Of a stretch of DNA of 12,245 nt, positions 1-7,554 are shown one piece after another. Numbering within the stretch: position 1 is the stretch's first letter; every line of letters starts with the position of its first letter. The notes below the pieces were generated by a model, which worked only from the letters and a program-made list of their open reading frames with translations, did no database searches and was not told where the DNA came from. The translations under genes were made by a program, and so were the position numbers. This DNA is from JBBITW01 sp037440525 (GTDB lineage: Bacteria > Desulfobacterota > BSN033 > UBA1163). Location: NCBI GenBank assembly GCA_037440525.1, contig JBBITW010000107.1:1-12245 (forward strand), read 5' to 3'.

Positions 1-264
1 AAGGATGGAGAAAAGGGAAAGGTGGTTGCAGCAGAATCATTAAAACTAACTGCCCGTGATTTATATAGCTTGGGGGTTATTGATGAAGTTGTGAAAGAAC
101 CACTGGGCGCAGCACATCGCAATCCGGATAAGATGGCCTCGCAATTGAAGGAGGTTATAGAGAGACATTTAAGGGAGTTGGAATCAATCGACATAGAGAC
201 GTTGCTTTCAAAGAGATATGAAAAGTTTCGAAAGATGGGAAGCTTTATTGACGGAGGAGGATGA
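1..264 (+). CDS. accA: Acetyl-CoA carboxylase carboxyltransferase subunit alpha, C-terminal fragment
   Basis: This is the 3' end of a gene that begins before the window; the reading frame is open from base 1. The last 87 codons match the C-terminus of AccA: an AAESLKLTARDLYSLGVID segment, then EPLGAAHRNPDKMA, a helical stretch, and the typical ending RYEKFRKMG. AccA is the alpha half of the carboxyltransferase that moves the carboxyl group from carboxybiotin to acetyl-CoA to give malonyl-CoA, the first committed step of fatty acid synthesis in the cytoplasm. The protein ends in three glycines (GGA GGA GGA TGA) after FID. Those codons also form the Shine-Dalgarno sequence of the next gene, mutL, so the two are very likely co-transcribed and translationally coupled. 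The family assignment is confident; the catalytic part lies outside the window. Confidence 0.93.
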   Translation, partial: KDGEKGKVVAAESLKLTARDLYSLGVIDEVVKEPLGAAHRNPDKMASQLKEVIERHLRELESIDIETLLSKRYEKFRKMGSFIDGGG

Positions 265-274
265 GGTAGTTTTG
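253..274 (+). promoter_or_regulatory. mutL ribosome-binding site and TTG start
   Basis: GGAGGAGG at 253-260 lies in the last accA codons, 11 bases before TTG at 272, with a second weaker GAGGT at 263-267 closer in. Starting at TTG 272 gives MAGRIKILPEHISQMIAAGEVVERP, which aligns with the canonical MutL N-terminus. The in-frame ATG at 218 would add 18 residues inside accA with no family counterpart. The ATG at 261 that overlaps the accA stop as ATGA is out of frame and hits TAG after two codons. Confidence 0.65.
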
Positions 275-1978
275 GCAGGAAGGATTAAGATTCTACCTGA
301 ACATATCTCCCAGATGATTGCGGCAGGAGAGGTTGTTGAAAGACCTTCTTCGGTTGTAAAGGAGTTAATTGAGAACTCAATAGATGCCGAAAGCTCTGAA
401 ATCATCGTTGAATTAAAGAGGGGAGGGCTCGAACTTATAAGGGTTGTAGATAATGGTGAAGGGATTCCACCAGAGGATGTTTCCCTTGCCCTCGAGAGAT
501 TTGCAACGAGTAAGATTAAAAGCGCAGATGATCTATACTCCATTCATACATTGGGATTTAGAGGAGAGGCACTACCGAGCATTGCCTCTGTCTCTAAAAT
601 GACCATAAAGACGAGGGTTGATAATAGCCTCAGTGGAACAAAGGTTATCTGCGAGGGAGGTAAAATAATAGGTATCTCTGAAATAGGCTGCCCGAAGGGA
701 ACAGAGGTAGAGGTTAGAGATATATTTTTTAATCTCCCTGTTAAAAGAAAGTTTTTAAAATCGATTCAATACGAACTTCGTCACTCCCTAAACCAATTCT
801 TGAGGACAAGCCTCGCTTATCCCTGGATAACTTGGAGGTTTATTCATGATGGGCATATAATCCATGAGCTTATAAGGTCAGATTCTTTGTTGGTTCGTCT
901 TGATGCAATCTTTGGCCATGAGGTAGTAGAGCAGCTTCAGAGGGTTGAATATGAAGATGGAGGAATAAAGATATCTGGATTTTCAAGCAATCCAACAGTT
1001 TCAAAAGGAAATTCTGATGGGATCTTATTCTATATAAATAGAAGATATGTGAGAGATAGAATTATCCATAAGGCAATCCTTGATTCTTATCGCCACATCA
1101 TTCCTTCGGGGAGATTTCCTGTTACAATTCTATTCATTTCTCTTCCTCCATCTTCTGTTGATGTAAATGTTCATCCCACCAAGATGGAGGTAAAGTTTAA
1201 GGAACCGGAAAGGATATATCAATCCATCCGAAACTCTTTGCAATTGATCTTCGAAGAGAAAGTAGAGGGACACCCAACAGAACAATTTAAGATTAAAGAA
1301 GAGGGTTTGAAAGGAGCTTACCCTTCATTTGATTTTAGAGACGAAATGATTAAAGCTCCGATGCTGAAAGAAGAGGGGGAGCTTAAATGGGAAGTTGCTA
1401 AAGAGAGGGCCTTAAAAATTATTGGTCAGGTTCAGAGAACCTATATAATCTGTGAGGGTGAGGGGAATATTATCTTTATTGATCAGCATGCTGCGCATGA
1501 AAGAATACTTTTCGAAAGGTTTAAAAAGGAACTAAATATGGGGAAAAGGGTTTCACAGAAGTTACTCATACCTATCCCCATGGAAGTATCGAAGGAAGAG
1601 TCGCTTCTCCTCGAATCTATTGGGGATATTTTTGAGAAGGTTGGTTTTGAAATAGAGACCATAGGAGGTGGGCTTCATGCTATTCAATCTGTCCCCTCAT
1701 TTATTGATATAAAAGATCCTAAGGCGATGGTTAGAAAGATCCTTGATGACTTTTCCTTAATTGTTGCAGAAGAGGCAGTGGATAAATTCGAAAAGGTTCT
1801 AATTTCCATGGCATGCCACTCAGCGATTCGGGAAGGTTTAATGCTCGTCAGAGAAGAGATGGAGGGACTGATAAAAAATCTATCCCCATTTAATTATTCT
1901 ACAACTTGTCCTCATGGAAGGCCCATATTTTATCTTTTGGGATTAGATGATTTGGCAAAAGAATTTAGAAGAAGATGA
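272..1978 (+). CDS. mutL: DNA mismatch repair protein MutL (endonuclease type)
   Basis: MutL couples mismatch recognition by MutS to strand incision and removal. From the TTG start the protein is 568 residues. The N-terminal GHKL ATPase domain (about 1-330) shows AAGEVVERP (17-25), KELIENSIDA with catalytic Glu31 and Asn35, DNGEGI (60-65), TSKI (79-82) and GFRGEAL (95-101). A short linker of about 50 charged residues follows. The C-terminal dimerisation domain (about 380-568) opens with IGQVQRTYI and carries the metal-binding endonuclease motif DQHAAHERILFE (404-415, form DQHA-X2-E-X4-E), then ACHSAIREG (514-522) and CPHGRP (546-551). This set marks the latent nicking endonuclease found in bacteria that lack MutH and methyl-directed strand choice, unlike E. 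coli MutL. The gene sits directly behind accA in a probable operon and ends at a hairpin terminator. If the ATG at 218 is used instead, the protein is 586 residues. Confidence 0.96.
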   Translation: MAGRIKILPEHISQMIAAGEVVERPSSVVKELIENSIDAESSEIIVELKRGGLELIRVVDNGEGIPPEDVSLALERFATSKIKSADDLYSIHTLGFRGEALPSIASVSKMTIKTRVDNSLSGTKVICEGGKIIGISEIGCPKGTEVEVRDIFFNLPVKRKFLKSIQYELRHSLNQFLRTSLAYPWITWRFIHDGHIIHELIRSDSLLVRLDAIFGHEVVEQLQRVEYEDGGIKISGFSSNPTVSKGNSDGILFYINRRYVRDRIIHKAILDSYRHIIPSGRFPVTILFISLPPSSVDVNVHPTKMEVKFKEPERIYQSIRNSLQLIFEEKVEGHPTEQFKIKEEGLKGAYPSFDFRDEMIKAPMLKEEGELKWEVAKERALKIIGQVQRTYIICEGEGNIIFIDQHAAHERILFERFKKELNMGKRVSQKLLIPIPMEVSKEESLLLESIGDIFEKVGFEIETIGGGLHAIQSVPSFIDIKDPKAMVRKILDDFSLIVAEEAVDKFEKVLISMACHSAIREGLMLVREEMEGLIKNLSPFNYSTTCPHGRPIFYLLGLDDLAKEFRRR

Positions 1979-1998
1979 GAGTCTATAAGACTCGTTTT
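1979..1998 (+). terminator. Rho-independent terminator of mutL, possibly bidirectional
   Basis: Immediately after the mutL stop, GAGTCT (1979-1984) pairs with AGACTC (1988-1993) around a 3-base loop and is followed by GTTTTAAATACTTTTT. The stem is only six pairs and the T-run is broken, so strength is uncertain. Read on the minus strand the same stem lies about 40 bases after the pilR stop, followed by a weaker T-rich stretch, so it may serve both converging operons. Confidence 0.6.
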
Positions 1999-2034
1999 AA
2001 ATACTTTTTCATAGACCTCTATTGAAATTTACAC

Positions 2035-3426
2035 TCAAGAATCATCTCTGTGGTTTAGCCCATACTTCTCTAAGCGGTAACGCATGGAGCGGAAATTTAT
2101 ATTAAGAAGCTCCGCCGCCTTTTTCTTTATACCTTTTGTTCGATCAAGTGCCTTCATAAGGAGAGTCTTTTCAATATCCTCAACTATCTTTTCAAGGTCT
2201 AATCCCTCAGAGGGAATTTCAAGATCAAAAGGGGCCTTTTTAATAAGAGGTTGTTCCTCAAGATAGGAACGGAGATTCTCTTCTGTCAGTTCTTGATTGT
2301 TCTCTAAGGCCACTGCCCTCTCAATAATATTCTGTAGCTCCCTTACGTTGCCTGGATAATCATAATTAAGCAGTAGGCGTAGGGCACCTGAAGAGATGGA
2401 GGAAATATTTTTATTTAATTCTACTGAGAACCTCTTTAAAAAGTGCATGGCCAGAAGTGGAATATCTTCCTTTCTCTCTCTCAAAGGGGGAAGTTTGATC
2501 TGGATGACATTTAATCGGTAAAAGAGATCCTCCCTGAATCGCTTCTCCGATACCTCTCCCTCTAAGTCCTTATTTGTTGCCGAAATGATTCGCACATCCA
2601 CTTTGATGTCTTCTGTTCCTCCTACCCTCTTAAATTCTTTATCCTGCAGGACACGTAGCAATTTAACTTGCATCATAATTGGGAGTTCACTTATTTCATC
2701 CAAAAATATTGTCCCTTCATCAGCGACCTCAAAGAGCCCCTTCTTTGTTGTTATTGCATCAGTGAAGGCACCTTTCATATGTCCAAAGAGTTCGCTCTCT
2801 ATTAAGGATTCAGGGATCGCCCCGCAATTGAGGGTAACGAAGGGTTTGTCCTTCCTCGGACTGTTGTAGTGAATTGCCTTTGCCACAAGCTCCTTGCCTG
2901 TTCCACTTTCACCACATATGAGGATATTTGTTTTTGTAGGGGCTACCTTTTCCATTAAATCGTAAATCTCTAACATTTTTGGACTTTGTCCAACAATATT
3001 CTCAAAACCGAAGCGTTCCCGCACCACCTGCCGAAGAATCGTATTTTCCCTCTGAAGATTTTTCTTCTCAAGTGCATTCTTTATAATCAGCTTTATCTCA
3101 TCTACCTTAAAAGGTTTTGTAATATAATCATAGGCCCCTTCTTTCATAGCCTTGATTGCAGTATCGGTTGAGGCATAGGCAGTAATCATAATAACAATGG
3201 TTTCGGGAGAGACAGCCTTTATCCTTTTTAGTGCAGATATCCCATCAAGTTTTGGCATACGGATATCGAGAAGGACAAGATCAAAGATATCCCTTTCGAT
3301 GATTTTCAGAACATCTTCACCATTGGAGGCCAATGAGACTTTATAGCCCTCTTTTTTGAGCATAATTTCTAAAAATTCCCTCATACTCTTTTCATCATCG
3401 GCAACTAATATCTTGTCTTCAAACAT
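2035..3426 (-). CDS. pilR: Sigma-54-dependent response regulator PilR (NtrC family)
   Basis: This is a cytoplasmic transcription activator of 463 residues, the usual NtrC-family length. The receiver domain (1-120) has the acidic pair Asp10-Asp11, phospho-acceptor Asp54 in LLDIRMP and Lys104 in TKPF. The AAA+ sigma-54-interaction domain (about 142-370) has Walker A GESGTGKE (172-179), a sigma-54-contacting loop written GAFTDA (219-224) instead of GAFTGA, Walker B GTIFLDE (238-244) and YPGNVRELQN (357-366). The C-terminal Fis-type helix-turn-helix (about 433-455) reads KKAAELLNINFRSMRYRLEK, a pattern typical of PilR. ATG 3426 has an upstream AGAGGAAG ribosome site. The gene is last in the pil operon, 33 bases after its cognate kinase pilS, and converges on mutL. 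PilR classically activates pilin transcription. Here a sigma-54 promoter lies before pilB, so the operon itself is the likely local target. Confidence 0.93.
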   Translation of the reverse strand: MFEDKILVADDEKSMREFLEIMLKKEGYKVSLASNGEDVLKIIERDIFDLVLLDIRMPKLDGISALKRIKAVSPETIVIMITAYASTDTAIKAMKEGAYDYITKPFKVDEIKLIIKNALEKKNLQRENTILRQVVRERFGFENIVGQSPKMLEIYDLMEKVAPTKTNILICGESGTGKELVAKAIHYNSPRKDKPFVTLNCGAIPESLIESELFGHMKGAFTDAITTKKGLFEVADEGTIFLDEISELPIMMQVKLLRVLQDKEFKRVGGTEDIKVDVRIISATNKDLEGEVSEKRFREDLFYRLNVIQIKLPPLRERKEDIPLLAMHFLKRFSVELNKNISSISSGALRLLLNYDYPGNVRELQNIIERAVALENNQELTEENLRSYLEEQPLIKKAPFDLEIPSEGLDLEKIVEDIEKTLLMKALDRTKGIKKKAAELLNINFRSMRYRLEKYGLNHRDDS

Positions 3427-3459
3427 TTCACTTCCTCTAAATTCTGAAATCAGGTGTTA

Positions 3460-5166
3460 TTATATCGGCAAAAGGATGCTGAAGGTGGAACCTTTTTCCT
3501 GTTCACTTTCCACCTTAATCATCCCATGGTGATTCTCAACAATCTTATGGACAATGGAAAGGCCAAGACCTGTTCCACCTTCCTTTGTAGTAAAAAAAGG
3601 CTCAAATATCTTTTCCTTATCCTGAGGAGAGATTCCACTACCCGAATCGGTAATAGAAATCTTTATCCACTCCCTTGGCCTTCTATCCTTCATATGGAGG
3701 TTCCTTGCATATGTCCCTTTTTCCTTTTCTATGTGGACGAGAATTCTTCCTCCATTGGACATGGATTGTGAGGCATTGATAAGAAGATTCCAGAAGACCT
3801 GTTTTATCTGGTCAGGATCGATCATTATCTCTAAATCTTCCTTTAGACCTGTTCGAGTGATTTGGATTCCATCGCGGAAAGACGGGGAATGAATAAATAG
3901 CTCTATGGTCTCATCAAGAATCTTTCCTATACTGTAGAGTATTCGATTTGTCTGTGGGGGAGATGCAAAGAGGAGAAAGTCATTTATCAGTGCATTGAGC
4001 CTTTCAGATTCCCTGAGGGTAATCTCCATGAGATGCTCCTGGGATTGGTCCAGCGTGAGCTCTGATTTGAGTAATTGTATAGAACCACTCAGAGATGCAA
4101 GGGGATTTCTTATCTCATGTGCAATTCCAGCGGCGAGAGATCCAATGGCAGCCATCTTATCAAACCGCTTCATCTGTTCCTCCATCTCCTTGAATTTTGT
4201 TATATCTTGGAAGATCAAGGTATGGCCTATTAGTGACCCTTCAGGGCCTGTAAGTGGAGAGATGGAAAAACCGAGGTAAGTCTTTTTCCCATCCTTGTCA
4301 GTTAAAACTGTTTCAGAACGCTGGTAATCCTGGTAATCCAAAAGATTGCTGGGAGACTTCCTTTTTATCTCTTCGATCATCTTATCTATTTTGGGGAATA
4401 GCTCATATATTGAGGACCCCTTCAATTCCTCCTCACTTCGGTTTATGATCTTCATGGCAGTTCGATTAAGGAAGTTTATTCTCCCGTTGAGATCTATTGT
4501 GAGGAGACCACTGTCGAGACTCTGAATGATATTTCGGTTAAAAGTCTCCAGTTGATTATAATCGACCTGTTTCTGCAGAAGTTCCCTCTTCTTTCTCCTT
4601 AGCTCTTCTGAAATGGTCCCACTTAAGAGGCCAACAACATAAAAGGAGAGCATGTAGAGGATTAATGAGTAAAATATCTGGCTTGCTTCAAATAGGGATG
4701 TCTGGCCCAGTGGTTTTATAAAGTTGTAGAGTTGAAGCATCAGGAGAAGACCATAGAGAAGGGATGAAAGAGAGGCAAAGAAGAGGGCACCTCTTCTATG
4801 GAATATGATACTTCCTCCGATAATTGAGAAGAAATAGACGATAGGGAAATAGCTCTCCTTTCCTCCGGTAAAATAGACGAGGCCTGTTATAAAGAAATGG
4901 TCAATAATAATTTGGAAAAATGCAAACCGATGAAGGTTCTTTATCCTTTTTAAGAGGAAGGTATATATTATGGAAGCCATATAAAGGAGGATGACGAAAT
5001 AGTAGAATTGGTTTGTCATTGGCACGAAAAAATATTTTTCCTCCGAGAGCTGGAAAATGAAGGTGATGGCGAGTAGGAGGGTAAGGATGATGATTCGGCT
5101 TAACATCAAAGTCTTCAAATTTTTAAATACCTTTTGATGGGTATCAGGTGAAAGATAATAATCCAT
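3460..5166 (-). CDS. pilS: Type IV pilus sensor histidine kinase PilS
   Basis: PilS is an inner-membrane kinase expected to phosphorylate PilR encoded next to it. From the ATG at 5166 it is 568 residues. An upstream in-frame ATG at 5187 adds seven residues but lacks a ribosome site, whereas 5166 has GGAGG nine bases ahead. Counting from the longer form, about six hydrophobic segments lie between 31 and 190, with almost no periplasmic loop, as in known PilS. A PAS domain follows (about 212-330, SLDSGLLTIDLNGRINFLN), then a HisKA domain with the H-box GIAHEIRNPLASL (His357), and an ATPase domain with the N-box NLLINASQSM (467-476), G1 DSGSGIS (514-520) and G2 GGTGLGLS (537-544). It sits 34 bases after the pilC stop and 33 before pilR. 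The signal is unknown here; in Pseudomonas PilS senses the pilin PilA in the membrane (family knowledge), which need not hold in this lineage. Confidence 0.92.
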   Translation of the reverse strand: MDYYLSPDTHQKVFKNLKTLMLSRIIILTLLLAITFIFQLSEEKYFFVPMTNQFYYFVILLYMASIIYTFLLKRIKNLHRFAFFQIIIDHFFITGLVYFTGGKESYFPIVYFFSIIGGSIIFHRRGALFFASLSSLLYGLLLMLQLYNFIKPLGQTSLFEASQIFYSLILYMLSFYVVGLLSGTISEELRRKKRELLQKQVDYNQLETFNRNIIQSLDSGLLTIDLNGRINFLNRTAMKIINRSEEELKGSSIYELFPKIDKMIEEIKRKSPSNLLDYQDYQRSETVLTDKDGKKTYLGFSISPLTGPEGSLIGHTLIFQDITKFKEMEEQMKRFDKMAAIGSLAAGIAHEIRNPLASLSGSIQLLKSELTLDQSQEHLMEITLRESERLNALINDFLLFASPPQTNRILYSIGKILDETIELFIHSPSFRDGIQITRTGLKEDLEIMIDPDQIKQVFWNLLINASQSMSNGGRILVHIEKEKGTYARNLHMKDRRPREWIKISITDSGSGISPQDKEKIFEPFFTTKEGGTGLGLSIVHKIVENHHGMIKVESEQEKGSTFSILLPI

Positions 5167-5182
5167 TACCCTTTGCCTCCGG
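5164..5182 (-). promoter_or_regulatory. pilS ribosome-binding site deciding the start
   Basis: Read on the minus strand the sequence is GGAGG, nine bases, ATG, placing a strong Shine-Dalgarno site in front of the ATG at 5166. The upstream candidate ATG at 5187 is preceded by a CT-repeat (TTCTCTCTCTCAG) with no purine-rich site. The GGAGG lies inside the longer reading frame (codons for Arg-Arg). Confidence 0.6.
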
Positions 5183-5200
5183 CTCATCTGAGAGAGAGAA

Positions 5201-6406
5201 TTACTGAATTGCTGAAGCCATCTGGAAGATTGGTAGATACATCGATACTATTACGCTACCTATTACCACTCCCAAAAAGATCATAAGGAAAGGCTCAAGA
5301 AGAGATGTTAGACCTGCAACAGCCACATCTACTTCTTCCTCATAGAAGTCTGCTATCTTACCTAACATTGAGTCTAATGCTCCTGTGGATTCACCAACAG
5401 AGATCATCTGGATAACCATTGGTGGGAAGACCCCACTACGATTCAGAGGACCTGCAATGGTTTCACCCTCTCGGATGCTTGATCTTGCCTCAAGGATGGC
5501 TGTTTCAATAGTCCTATTTCCAGCAGTCTTTGATACAATATTTAATCCATCCAGAATCGGGACCCCACTGCTTACAAGTGTCCCCAAGGTTCGGGCAAAT
5601 CGGGCTACAGAAATCTTTTTCAACAGAAGGCCAAAGACAGGAAGCTTCAGCAATAGTTTATCTACCAGTGTTTTACCTGGATTTGTTCGGTAGAACCTCT
5701 TCAGTAGATAACCAAGAAAAATAAGTGCAGGTATAATAATTATAAAAAATTTCTTTATTAATTTGCTCACAGTAAGGACGATCAATGTAGGAAGGGGAAG
5801 TGTTTGACCTGCGGCACTAAATATCTGCTCGAATACAGGGATAACAAAGACCATCAGAATAATAACTACAATCACTGCAACACTTACAATGATACCAGGG
5901 TAGAGTAGGGCTGACTTCACCTTCTTCTTTAGTGCCTCTGCCTTTTCAATATAGTTTGCCAGACGATTTAAGATATTATCTAATATTCCACCTTCTTCTC
6001 CTGCAACTACAAGATTTGTATAGAGCTCATTAAATGCTGAGGGATGTTTCTTTAATGCCCCTGCAAATGTTGAACCCCCTTCAACATCTTCCCTTATCTT
6101 CTGTATAATCTCTTTAAATACCTTGCTTTCCTGTTGAGAGGCAAGGGCATCGAGGGATTGAACAAGAGGCAGTCCTGCATCTATCATGGTGGCAAGCTGG
6201 CGAGTAAAAACAGCCACTGATCGTTGCTTCACCTTCTTTCCAAAGGGAAGGGAGATTCTGATCTCTCTACCCTTTGGAAGAATTTTAGTAGGGATAATAC
6301 TCTGTTGTCGTAAATGGATTCGGAGGGCTGATTCGCTTGGAGCTTCCATTTCCCCTTTTTTAATCAATCCCTTAAGTGTCTTGCCTTCCCATTTATAGAC
6401 CGCCAT
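5201..6406 (-). CDS. pilC: Type IV pilus inner-membrane platform protein PilC
   Basis: PilC is a polytopic inner-membrane protein of the type II secretion F family, the platform through which PilB and PilT act on the pilin pool. At 401 residues it has the normal family length. The start MAVYKWEGKTLKG, the region FTRQLATMIDAGLPLVQSLDAL (about 67-88) and its partner ARFARTLGTLVSSGVPILDGL (268-288) mark the two repeated T2SSF domains. The VAGEEGG (134-140) and VGESTGALD (337-345) motifs recur once in each half. Membrane segments are seen at about 172-192, 215-235 and 370-392. The ATG at 6406 has GAGG seven bases upstream. It lies 21 bases after pilT and just ahead of pilS. Nothing appears truncated or unusual. 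Confidence 0.95.
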   Translation of the reverse strand: MAVYKWEGKTLKGLIKKGEMEAPSESALRIHLRQQSIIPTKILPKGREIRISLPFGKKVKQRSVAVFTRQLATMIDAGLPLVQSLDALASQQESKVFKEIIQKIREDVEGGSTFAGALKKHPSAFNELYTNLVVAGEEGGILDNILNRLANYIEKAEALKKKVKSALLYPGIIVSVAVIVVIILMVFVIPVFEQIFSAAGQTLPLPTLIVLTVSKLIKKFFIIIIPALIFLGYLLKRFYRTNPGKTLVDKLLLKLPVFGLLLKKISVARFARTLGTLVSSGVPILDGLNIVSKTAGNRTIETAILEARSSIREGETIAGPLNRSGVFPPMVIQMISVGESTGALDSMLGKIADFYEEEVDVAVAGLTSLLEPFLMIFLGVVIGSVIVSMYLPIFQMASAIQ

Positions 6407-6427
6407 ATTTTACCTCATCCAATTATA

Positions 6428-7534
6428 TTAAGCTGTTTTTATCTGCCTTTCTCTTTTTTGTGCGAGTATGTTCGAGGTTGTGAGCATCTGCCTGAATTCA
6501 TCGAGGTTGTGGCTTCTCTCCATTGCATCTTCAACAGAGATGAGACGTCGTTCAACAAGGGATAGGAGGGCCTGGTTCATCGTTTGCATTCCAAACTTTG
6601 CCTGTCCCACCTGCATTAGCGAATATATCTGCTGTATCTTATCCTCCCTTATGAGATTCCTTATTGCAGGGTTGGGGATCATCACCTCCATGGCTAATAC
6701 ACGACCCTTTCCTCCTATCTTAGGAATTAATTGTTGGGCAAGGATACCTTCGAGAACAAAGGAGAGTTGAGTCCGCACCTGTTGCTGCTGATGAGGGGGG
6801 AAGACATCAATGATCCGATTTATTGTCTCAACTGCACTATTAGTGTGGAGTGTGGCAAAGGTTAGATGTCCTGTCTCGGCAGTAAGAAGTGCTGCCTCAA
6901 TCGTCTCAAGGTCTCTCATTTCACCAATGAGAATGATGTCAGGATCCTGGCGGAGGATGTGTCGAAGGGCTGCACCAAAACTTTTCGTATCTGAATTAAC
7001 CTCCCTCTGATTGACAATACAGTGTTTGTGGCGATGGAGGTATTCAATCGGGTCCTCGATGGTAATGATGTGTGAGCTTCGCTCATTATTAATTTTATCT
7101 ATCATGGCCGCAAGTGTTGTTGACTTACCCATTCCTGTGGGTCCTGTGACCAGAACGAGCCCTTTTGGTTTCTTAATCAACTCATTTACAATAGGGGGGA
7201 TTCCGAGTTCAGAAAAGTTTAAGATATCAAAAGAGATGGCCCTGAAGGCACCTGCCACCGCTCCTCTCTGCATATATATATTACCTCGAAATCGGCTCAG
7301 CCCTTTTATACCAAAAGAGAAGTCCAGTTCATTCTCCTCTTCAAACCTATGGCGCTGGGCATCTGTTAGGACACTATAACAAAGCCTTTTTGTATCAGGA
7401 GCAGTCAGGATTGTGGAATCAAAACTCGTCAATCTCCCATCGATCCTGAATTGAGGTGGGGCCCCTGTGGTGATATGAAGGTCAGAGGCCTTCTTTTCTA
7501 TCATTGTTTCAAGAAGTTTTTGTAGCTCAATCAT
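6428..7534 (-). CDS. pilT: Twitching motility retraction ATPase PilT
   Basis: PilT is the cytoplasmic hexameric ATPase that depolymerises the pilus during retraction. The protein is 368 residues, with the short PAS-like N-terminal domain ending near 100 and the RecA-like core after it. Visible motifs are ASDLHITTGAPPQFRIDG (16-33), Walker A GPTGMGKST (131-139), the Asp box IITIEDPIEY (156-165), Walker B DIILIGEMRD (199-208) with catalytic Glu205, the His box TGHLTFATLHT (221-231) and AIRNLIRE (289-296), the signature that separates PilT from PilB. Met135 replaces the usual serine of the P-loop (GPTGSGKST); Lys137 and Ser138 are intact, so activity is expected. The ATG at 7534 follows an AGAGG site and is 20 bases after the pilB stop. 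PilT and PilU are similar, but the AIRNLIRE motif and the position beside pilB and pilC favour PilT. Confidence 0.95.
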   Translation of the reverse strand: MIELQKLLETMIEKKASDLHITTGAPPQFRIDGRLTSFDSTILTAPDTKRLCYSVLTDAQRHRFEEENELDFSFGIKGLSRFRGNIYMQRGAVAGAFRAISFDILNFSELGIPPIVNELIKKPKGLVLVTGPTGMGKSTTLAAMIDKINNERSSHIITIEDPIEYLHRHKHCIVNQREVNSDTKSFGAALRHILRQDPDIILIGEMRDLETIEAALLTAETGHLTFATLHTNSAVETINRIIDVFPPHQQQQVRTQLSFVLEGILAQQLIPKIGGKGRVLAMEVMIPNPAIRNLIREDKIQQIYSLMQVGQAKFGMQTMNQALLSLVERRLISVEDAMERSHNLDEFRQMLTTSNILAQKRERQIKTA

Positions 7535-7554
7535 CTCTTTTCCTCTCTGAGTCC

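Noticed and set aside
261..270. ATG overlapping the accA stop (ATGA) as the mutL start
   Set aside because: It is out of the mutL frame and meets TAG after two codons.
208..543. Open reading frames on the opposite strand of real genes (for example minus strand inside mutL, plus strand inside pilR, pilS, pilC, pilT, pilB)
   Set aside because: They are fully covered by well-recognised genes, their translations show no family motifs, and they lack good ribosome-binding sites; they are antisense shadows.
2003..2030. Second terminator hairpin for pilR around ATAGAGGTCTAT
   Set aside because: The stem is four to five pairs with a tiny loop and no T-run follows on the minus strand.
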